This document shows, piece after piece, positions 14,188-19,322 of a DNA stretch of 19,322 nt. The notes beneath the pieces were generated by a model that had not been told where the DNA came from, ran no database searches, and saw only the letters and a list, made by a program, of their open reading frames with translations. Positions within the stretch are counted from its first letter, which is position 1. Every line of letters starts with the position of its first letter. This stretch comes from Bacillota bacterium (lineage in GTDB: Bacteria; Bacillota; Clostridia; Clostridiales; Clostridiaceae): NCBI GenBank assembly GCA_023445445.1, contig JAEXLD010000129.1, positions 1-19,322 on the forward strand, in the 5' to 3' direction. A program made the translations under genes and the position numbers.

Positions 14188-15453
14188 TTATTTTTTAAAG
14201 TTTATTTCTTTTTCTTCATTAATATTTACAAAAATTTTACTTGGAATAGTTTTAGCTATTATTTTTCCTTCTCTTATAGAATATAATACTTCTGCTCTTC
14301 TTCTAACAGCATCATAACCACTTTCAGCATTTAATAAAATTAAATTGCCTGGCTTCCCTATTTCTATTCCATACTTATCTTCAATATTTAAAGTTCTTGC
14401 ACTGTTACTTGAAATAAATTTAAGTGATTCATTTATATCATCATACCCCATCATTTGACAAACATGTAATCCAAAATGAACTACTTCTAACATATTGCCT
14501 GTTCCCATTGGATACCAAGGATCAAATATATCATCATGACCAAAGCACACATTTATACCTGCTTCATTAAGCTCCTTAACTCTTGTGATTCCTCTTCTCT
14601 TAGGATATGTATCAAATCTTCCTTGAAGATGAGTATTTACTAAAGGATTAGAAACAAAGTTTATTCCTGACATTTTTAATAATCTAAATAATTTATATGT
14701 ATATGCATTATTATAAGATCCCATTGCTGTAGTATGACTTGCTGTTACCTTATTCTTTAATCCTGTTTCTAAAGCTCTTGTAGCAACTACTTCTAAAAAT
14801 CTTGATTGCTCATCATCTATTTCATCACAATGAACATCTACTAAAACATCATATTTTTTAGCTAGTTCGAAAATCTTATTTATAGATTCTACTCCATATT
14901 CTCTTGTAAATTCAAAATGAGGTATAGCTCCTATTACATCTGCCCCTAATTTTATAGCTTCTTCAACTAACTCTAATCCATTAGGATATGATAGTATTCC
15001 TTCTTGTGGGAAAGCTACTATTTGTAATGTTACAAAGTCCTTCATTTCTTCTCTTACTTCTACCATTGCCTTTAAAGCAATTAAGCTTTCATCAGTAACA
15101 TCTACATGAGTTCTTATATATTGAATTCCATTTGCTACTTGCCATTCTATAGCTTTTTTAGCTCTAACTTTAACATCTTCCTTAGTTAAAAATTCTTTTC
15201 TCTCTGCCCATCTTTCTATTCCTTCAAAAAGAGTTCCACTTTTATTCCATTTAGGTTCTCCTGCTGTAAGAGTTGTATCTAAGTGAATATGTGGTTCTAT
15301 AAAAGGAGCTGAAGCTAAGGCTCCATCTCCTTCTATAATTTCTTCATTTTCTAATGCTTCTATATTCTTATCTATTTCTGTAAATTTTCCATCTACTATT
15401 CTTATATCAAATAATCCTTCTTTATCTAAAAGTCTTACTTTTTTAATTAACAT
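14188..15453 (-). CDS. codA: Cytosine deaminase CodA
   Basis: A 421-residue amidohydrolase that deaminates cytosine to uracil and ammonia in the cytoplasm. All metal/catalytic residues of E. coli CodA are seen at a constant offset of minus six. His55 and His57 are in 'EPHIHLDT', His208 and Glu211 in 'DVHCDEIDD', His240 in 'ASHTTAMGSY', and Asp307 in 'CFGHDDIFDPWYPMG'. The length is close to the E. coli enzyme (427). The ATG at 15453 has AAGGTGAT upstream and lies 12 bases after the codB stop, so the two form one operon. Controlled by the PyrR attenuator upstream of codB. Metal specificity (Fe/Zn) cannot be read from the sequence. Confidence 0.95.
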   Translation of the reverse strand: MLIKKVRLLDKEGLFDIRIVDGKFTEIDKNIEALENEEIIEGDGALASAPFIEPHIHLDTTLTAGEPKWNKSGTLFEGIERWAERKEFLTKEDVKVRAKKAIEWQVANGIQYIRTHVDVTDESLIALKAMVEVREEMKDFVTLQIVAFPQEGILSYPNGLELVEEAIKLGADVIGAIPHFEFTREYGVESINKIFELAKKYDVLVDVHCDEIDDEQSRFLEVVATRALETGLKNKVTASHTTAMGSYNNAYTYKLFRLLKMSGINFVSNPLVNTHLQGRFDTYPKRRGITRVKELNEAGINVCFGHDDIFDPWYPMGTGNMLEVVHFGLHVCQMMGYDDINESLKFISSNSARTLNIEDKYGIEIGKPGNLILLNAESGYDAVRRRAEVLYSIREGKIIAKTIPSKIFVNINEEKEINFKK

Positions 15454-15465
15454 TATATCATCACC

Positions 15466-16719
15466 TTATTTTTTAGTTATTTTCATTCCTACTACATAAA
15501 CTAATATTGTAGTTATTATTGCATTTAAAGCTATAACACCAATTGTAACAATATTAGCAACCATAAACCCAGCTAAGAATGCTATTATAGCAATCCAATT
15601 TACTTTTTCAAATTTTGTGTTTTCAATATTATCATATTTTCTTTTCTTTACAAAGAAAAAATCAGCTATAATTATTCCACCTACTGGAGGTAACATTGAA
15701 TTTAAGAAAGTTAAAAAGGCTGTAAAGTTATTATTTAACCAAATTGCTCCTACTGTTCCTATTAAGCCACCAATGATTACTAATCTCTTCTTAGGTAACT
15801 TTGTAATATTTGAAAGTCCTAAGCCTGATGTATATATAGCATTATCATTAGTTGTCCAAATATTTAAGCCTAGAACTAATATTGCAGGTAAAATTAAACC
15901 TTGTGAAAACATAACATCTGCTATATCTGAATTACCTGTAACCATTGCCCCAATTGCCCCAAATATAAACATTAATGAGTTCCCTATAAAGAAAGCTATT
16001 ACTGTAGTTGAAACTGCTACCTTTTTATTTTTTGAGAATCTTGCAAAATCTGGTGTAGCTGTTCCCCCACTTATAAATGAACCAACACATAAAGTTACTG
16101 CTGTTACTAATGCCATTTTATTTTCTGGCTGAATATTCATTAAGCCTTGAACTCCACCTACTGAATTTGCTGCCATAACTGCTGATGTACTACCTAATAC
16201 TGCTATTGCTGGTACTGCTATTGCACTTAGTATTGTTAAAGATTTAATTCCAAAATAAGCTGTTGCTGTCATTAATAATCCTGTTATTCCAACTAATAAA
16301 TATAAATTTATATTAAATCTATTTGCTACAGGTATTGCAAACATGGCTATTCCAACACCAAACCATCCTATTTGTGTAATACTAGTTATAAATGAAGCTA
16401 AGTATGAGCCTTTTTCACCAAAAGAATATCTAGCAAGTAAATGCATTGAAAGTCCAGAATCTGCACCTATATATGCTAATGCTCCTGTGTAGCATGCTAA
16501 TATTAAGTTTCCAATAAGTACTGCTATAAAGAAATCCTTTAATGGTAATCCCGTTCCTAAATTTCCACCTGTTAACATACTTGCTGAGAAAAATGTAAAT
16601 CCAAGCATAACAACAAACATTGAAAGGAATCCTTTCTTATCCCTTTTATCTACATGAGATAATTCATAATCATGATCATTATTCTTAATATTTTCTTCTA
16701 CTACTATTGTTTGTTCCAT
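15466..16719 (-). CDS. codB: Cytosine permease CodB
   Basis: A 417-residue NCS1-family transporter with about 12 membrane segments, close to E. coli CodB (419). 'VMLGFTFFSASMLTGGNLGTGL' at the first helix, 'GADSGLSMHLLARYSFGEKGSYLAS' and 'SITQIGWFGVGIAMFA' are family landmarks. It imports cytosine, probably coupled to a cation. ATG with GGGGGAT upstream. It is first in the codBA operon, just downstream of the attenuator terminator, so its expression depends on readthrough. Confidence 0.95.
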   Translation of the reverse strand: MEQTIVVEENIKNNDHDYELSHVDKRDKKGFLSMFVVMLGFTFFSASMLTGGNLGTGLPLKDFFIAVLIGNLILACYTGALAYIGADSGLSMHLLARYSFGEKGSYLASFITSITQIGWFGVGIAMFAIPVANRFNINLYLLVGITGLLMTATAYFGIKSLTILSAIAVPAIAVLGSTSAVMAANSVGGVQGLMNIQPENKMALVTAVTLCVGSFISGGTATPDFARFSKNKKVAVSTTVIAFFIGNSLMFIFGAIGAMVTGNSDIADVMFSQGLILPAILVLGLNIWTTNDNAIYTSGLGLSNITKLPKKRLVIIGGLIGTVGAIWLNNNFTAFLTFLNSMLPPVGGIIIADFFFVKKRKYDNIENTKFEKVNWIAIIAFLAGFMVANIVTIGVIALNAIITTILVYVVGMKITKK

Positions 16720-16770
16720 TTTGAAATCCCCCTAAATATATATTTAAGGAAAACCAGTACTTATTTTCAT

Positions 16771-16805
16771 AAAAAAACGACCTTTCTATTATTTAGAAAG
16801 GTCGT
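16771..16805 (-). terminator. PyrR-controlled attenuator terminator before codB
   Basis: A perfect 12-bp stem (16777-16788 with 16794-16805), a 5-base loop and a run of seven T on the minus strand at 16777-16771. It lies about 50 bases before the codB ATG. Its first-transcribed arm contains CGACCTT, complementary to AAGGTCG in the PyrR site, giving a competing antiterminator. Confidence 0.9.
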
Positions 16806-16874
16806 AATACTTAAAATTAGATATATAAATAAAGCTTATACTATCTAATTGCTATATCTCTGCCGTATCATCTC

Positions 16875-16914
16875 CGACCTTGTTAGTCTCTCTGGACTAA
16901 ATTTAAAGGACTAG
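16875..16914 (-). promoter_or_regulatory. PyrR-binding anti-antiterminator in the codBA leader
   Basis: The minus-strand RNA has an upper stem UAGUC/GACUA closing the hexaloop CAGAGA (16899-16884). This matches the PyrR consensus CNGNGA in a GUCC-AGAGA-type loop. A purine-rich internal loop and a lower stem CCUU (16909-16906) with AAGG (16881-16878) complete it. PyrR bound to UMP/UTP should stabilise this hairpin and hide AAGGUCG (16881-16875). AAGGUCG otherwise pairs with the terminator's first arm. PyrR would therefore promote termination when uridine nucleotides are plentiful. Confidence 0.88.
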
Positions 16915-16927
16915 TTTTCTTGAAACA

Positions 16928-16957
16928 ATTATATATTTAATCTTTAAGGGATGTCAA
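16928..16957 (-). promoter_or_regulatory. Sigma-A promoter of codBA
   Basis: On the minus strand TTGACA (16957-16952), an 18-base spacer and TATAAT (16933-16928). The RNA start near 16921 is a few bases before the PyrR-binding hairpin. Confidence 0.85.
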
Positions 16958-17012
16958 CAAATTTCTTGCGGTAATTAATTCCTTTTTTCAATTTAATTTA
17001 TACAAATAAATT

Positions 17013-17762
17013 TTAAAATGCAAATTCTTTTAGTTTATTATTTATTTTCTCTAATATTGATGGAACTATTTTTGATATACTTGGCAAAAATAAAGCTGTT
17101 AAAAATGCTACAGCACATGCCACAAATATAACATAATACATAGGTTGTCCAATATAGACTTGGTATCCATGTATAGATGCACCTGCTATTGCTGCTACTA
17201 TAATGATTTTACTAGCAATCCAAGATATTAAATTTATTAACTTAAATAAAAATATTAATATAGACATAACCACTATTATTGGTACCAGTACTACCTTTAA
17301 AATCATATTAACTATTGAGCTTTCCTTTTCTTTTTTCTTACCCTTTTTGCTATTATTTTTTTCTTTCTTACTATCTACATTCCTATATTTACTTACTTTC
17401 TTTTTATTACTATTTTTCTTCTTTTTTGTTATATTGGCTGAAGATGATTTTTTCTTTGGCTTATTATTTTCACTTGTAGTTTCTTTGTATCTTTCAAAAT
17501 CTTTCTTTTCATCAATATTATGATTTTCCAAATACTCTTTTAAATAATTTTTATCCTTTAAGATAATAGTTTCCTGATTTTGAATTTCTTCTTTTTCTGC
17601 CTTGATTTCTTCAAAAGCTTTATCAAATACCTTAATAAAAGCTTTAGCTCTTCTTTCATCTTTCACTTCTTCATTAATTTTACTTACTTTATTTTCATAA
17701 GCTTGCCTTATCTCTTCCATTGATGAACCTTCATCAACGCCTAAAATTTTATAGTTTTCCAT
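17013..17762 (-). CDS. J-domain-like membrane protein lacking HPD
   Basis: A 249-residue protein. Residues 1-55 ('MENYKILGVDEGSSMEEIRQAYENKVSKI' then 'KAFEEIKAEK') follow the J-domain helix I/II/IV pattern, but the HPD tripeptide needed to stimulate Hsp70 ATPase is replaced around 'SKINEEV'. A Lys-rich low-complexity linker of about 60 residues follows (KKKSSS, KKKKNSNKKK, KKGKKKEK). The C-terminus has about three hydrophobic segments (roughly residues 150-235). The ATG at 17762 is preferred because GGAGAG lies upstream, whereas the ATG at 17777 has no ribosome site. An extended -10 (TGATATAAT) lies near 17829-17821. Function is unknown; it may tether a J-like domain to the membrane. Confidence 0.75.
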   Translation of the reverse strand: MENYKILGVDEGSSMEEIRQAYENKVSKINEEVKDERRAKAFIKVFDKAFEEIKAEKEEIQNQETIILKDKNYLKEYLENHNIDEKKDFERYKETTSENNKPKKKSSSANITKKKKNSNKKKVSKYRNVDSKKEKNNSKKGKKKEKESSIVNMILKVVLVPIIVVMSILIFLFKLINLISWIASKIIIVAAIAGASIHGYQVYIGQPMYYVIFVACAVAFLTALFLPSISKIVPSILEKINNKLKEFAF

Positions 17763-17884
17763 ATCTCTTCTCTCCATATTATATAAAAATAATATATCCC
17801 CTATCTTTTGATTAACACCTATTATATCAATATTTATAAATTAACAAAAAGGTAATTCTATCCTATAAATTATGTTATATAAGT

Positions 17885-17920
17885 AAAAAGTCTAAAAGAG
17901 ATAAATAAGCTCCTTTAGAC
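17885..17920 (-). terminator. Terminator of the GNAT gene pair
   Basis: An 11-bp stem with one G-U pair (17890-17900 with 17910-17920), a 9-base loop and a run of five T on the minus strand. It lies 25 bases after the stop at 17945. Confidence 0.85.
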
Positions 17921-17944
17921 CTTTATTCCTAACACTATATTCTA

Positions 17945-18466
17945 TTAATCTATCACTTTCTCAAAAATAATACTATCACTCCACTTACCATTTAATAGTA
18001 TATATTTTTTATATGTACCAACCATTTGGAAATTATTCTTTAATAAAACCTTTTGTGAAGCTATATTGTCTGGAGATACTCCTGCTTCTATCCTATGTAA
18101 TTTATATTTGTTTACAGCATCATCTAAAGCAAGCTTAACTGCTTTTTCAGCATATCCTCTTCCTATATACTCCTCACCTATTCTATATCCAATTTCAGCT
18201 TTATTGAAGTTTCCCCTAACTATATCAACTAAATTTACTCTTCCAACAATTTTATTCTCATTATTTCTTATAATATACATATAATGCATTCCTAAATGTT
18301 GTTCATCAACCAATTCAAATAGTAGTTCAATAAAATTATTAAAGTGGTAGTAACTATCGCCTCTTGATAAACATGTTTTTTCAAAAAAGCTTCTATTTTC
18401 ACTTTCAAAATCAAATAATTCTCTTGAATCATCTTTTTCTAGTAATTTAATTGTAATATCACTCAT
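17945..18466 (-). CDS. RimJ/RimL-type GNAT acetyltransferase
   Basis: A 173-residue GNAT of the RimJ/RimL group. 'NKAEIGYRIGEEYIGRGYAEKAVKLALDDA' holds the acetyl-CoA loop (Gly-Arg-Gly-Tyr). 'YKLHRIEAGVSPDNIASQKVLLKNNFQMVG' is the typical following segment with the Asn that marks this group. It probably acetylates a protein N-terminus or small amine; the substrate is unknown. ATG with GGGGGAT upstream. It follows the other GNAT gene after 39 bases and is probably co-transcribed with it. Confidence 0.9.
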   Translation of the reverse strand: MSDITIKLLEKDDSRELFDFESENRSFFEKTCLSRGDSYYHFNNFIELLFELVDEQHLGMHYMYIIRNNENKIVGRVNLVDIVRGNFNKAEIGYRIGEEYIGRGYAEKAVKLALDDAVNKYKLHRIEAGVSPDNIASQKVLLKNNFQMVGTYKKYILLNGKWSDSIIFEKVID

Positions 18467-18505
18467 AGTAATCCCATCCCCCTTTGATTAATTATATATT
18501 AATCC

Positions 18506-19048
18506 CTATATTAACTTTTCATATAACTTAAAGAAATCTAATCCATATTTACTTAAGCCTAAATCCACAGTATCAATATATTCATAACCACACTTTTCAT
18601 ATAATTTAATGGCAGGCTCATTTTTTTCATAAACATCTAATCTTATTGATTTCATATTTTTTTCTTTTGCAAAGCTATATGAAAAATCCATTAATTTTCC
18701 CCCAATTCCTAATCGTAAATAGTTAGGATTTACAGCAAAGGTGCGAAGGACTAATATTTCATTGTAGTTATCATCACTTTTCCATTTTACATTATTATAT
18801 GCCTCTTCTGGTTTATGGTTTAAAATTACAACTCCTACAATTTCATCCTGATACTTTGCTATATATAGATTCCCTTCACTAATGCCCTTTATAGCATCTT
18901 CTCTAATTGGATAAACTCCCTTTTTCCAGCCAGGATAATTTACTCCTTTTGCTAGGAAATCATTTATCTCATTATAAAGTAATTCTATCTCATCTATATC
19001 TTCTTCTTCCCCCAGTAATATAGTAACCTCAACATTTTCTTTATTCAT
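18506..19048 (-). CDS. GNAT family N-acetyltransferase
   Basis: A 180-residue GNAT. 'LRTFAVNPNYLRLGIGGKLMDFSYSFAKE' contains motif A (R-L-G-I-G), and 'SIRLDVYEKNEPAIKLYEKCGYEYIDTVDLG' is motif B with the conserved Asn and Tyr. The N-terminal 'LLYNEINDFLAKGVNYPGWKKGVYP' is the usual pattern for this group of small-molecule acetyltransferases. ATG with AAAAGGTG upstream. It is the first of two adjacent GNAT genes that share a terminator. Confidence 0.9.
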   Translation of the reverse strand: MNKENVEVTILLGEEEDIDEIELLYNEINDFLAKGVNYPGWKKGVYPIREDAIKGISEGNLYIAKYQDEIVGVVILNHKPEEAYNNVKWKSDDNYNEILVLRTFAVNPNYLRLGIGGKLMDFSYSFAKEKNMKSIRLDVYEKNEPAIKLYEKCGYEYIDTVDLGLSKYGLDFFKLYEKLI

Positions 19049-19101
19049 ATCAATTCACCTTTTAACATATTTTACTATTATTTATTAATATAATTATACT
19101 A

Positions 19102-19141
19102 ATAAAAAAGAAACCTTCCAAGTTATCTCAGAAGGCTTCTT
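19102..19141 (-). terminator. Terminator of the edge gene
   Basis: An 11-bp stem with one G-U pair (19108-19118 with 19131-19141), a 12-base loop and a T run on the minus strand. It lies directly after the stop at 19144. Confidence 0.82.
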
Positions 19142-19143
19142 CG

Positions 19144-19322
19144 TTAATTATAAGCTCTTAAATAAGCCATATATTTATATACTACATTTCTAGATCTTTC
19201 AAATTCTATTCTACAGCTATTAGCAAGTTTAATTGAATGATCATTCTTTGAATCAATATTAGCTCTTATTATTTCGTTAAAATCAGGTAAATCCTCTGGT
19301 ATATCAATGTTTAAGTCTTTAA
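19144..19322 (-). CDS. C-terminal fragment of an unidentified protein (truncated by window edge)
   Basis: The last 58 residues of a minus-strand gene entering from beyond 19322. They are mainly helical and charged: 'LNIDIPEDLPDFNEIIRA', then 'SIKLANSCRIEFERSRNVVYKY' and the ending 'MAYLRAYN'. The frame is open to the window edge and ends just before a terminator, so it is a real gene end. I do not recognise the family. Confidence 0.7.
   Translation of the reverse strand, partial: KDLNIDIPEDLPDFNEIIRANIDSKNDHSIKLANSCRIEFERSRNVVYKYMAYLRAYN

Noticed and set aside
15617..16132. 171-residue open frame on the plus strand
   Set aside because: It is the antisense of codB, whose membrane segments and family motifs are clear. 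The plus frame has no ribosome site and no recognisable domain.
17203..17523. Phe/Leu-rich 106-residue plus-strand frame that looks like a membrane protein
   Set aside because: It is the complement of the Lys-rich linker and membrane region of the J-like gene; AAA/AAG codons read as TTT/CTT give false hydrophobicity.
1..19322. CRISPR array, insertion sequence, prophage, tRNA or rRNA
   Set aside because: No regularly spaced repeats, transposase or integrase motifs, phage genes, or tRNA cloverleaf with CCA end were seen on either strand.

Overview
The window is AT-rich chromosomal DNA whose genes include a cotJ spore-coat operon, CotF-like coat proteins and a YteA-type DksA protein. Codon use is strongly AT-biased, Shine-Dalgarno sites are strong GGAGG types and intrinsic terminators are plentiful. 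Together these point to a spore-forming Firmicute, most likely Clostridium sensu stricto. I see no insertion sequence, CRISPR array, rRNA or tRNA gene, and no clear sign of recent transfer. It reads as an ordinary chromosomal segment with two elaborate RNA switches.

Layout. 1-167 (-): start of a truncated FAD-linked oxidoreductase. 363-1476 (+): cotJA-cotJB-cotJC with a sporulation-type promoter and a terminator. 1699-3487 (-): a VanW-domain membrane protein and a DUF3784-like membrane protein. 3768-5054 (-): a short archaeal-type aspartyl-tRNA synthetase behind a partially duplicated T-box leader (one Stem I with an apparent GAC/Asp specifier, two antiterminator/terminator modules). 5551-5985 (+): two small CotF-like coat proteins. 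6061-9587 (-): a five-gene operon (ABC ATPase, permease, DUF2812 membrane protein, a 46-aa zinc ribbon starting at TTG, DUF2500 protein) behind a near-consensus sigma-A promoter. 9751-10230 (+): a membrane-anchored DUF6241-like protein. 10320-11594 (-): an unrecognised 329-aa protein and a MerR-like DNA-binding protein, with a heptanucleotide repeat in the leader. 11772-14096 (-): HAD hydrolase, YteA/DksA-like zinc protein and a GNAT acetyltransferase. 14188-16719 (-): codB-codA (cytosine uptake and deamination) behind a PyrR-type attenuator. 17013-19048 (-): a J-domain-like membrane protein lacking HPD, and two GNAT acetyltransferases. 19144-19322 (-): C-terminus of an unidentified protein.

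How the genes work together. The two plus-strand coat operons should act in the mother cell during sporulation. codBA is a pyrimidine salvage unit whose leader should terminate when PyrR is loaded with UMP/UTP. The aspartyl-tRNA synthetase should be induced when tRNA-Asp is uncharged. The ABC/DUF2812/zinc-ribbon/DUF2500 operon and the MerR-like/329-aa pair are the least understood parts and the best candidates for new biology. Several starts here differ from the longest open frame, because the Shine-Dalgarno site favours an internal ATG or a TTG.
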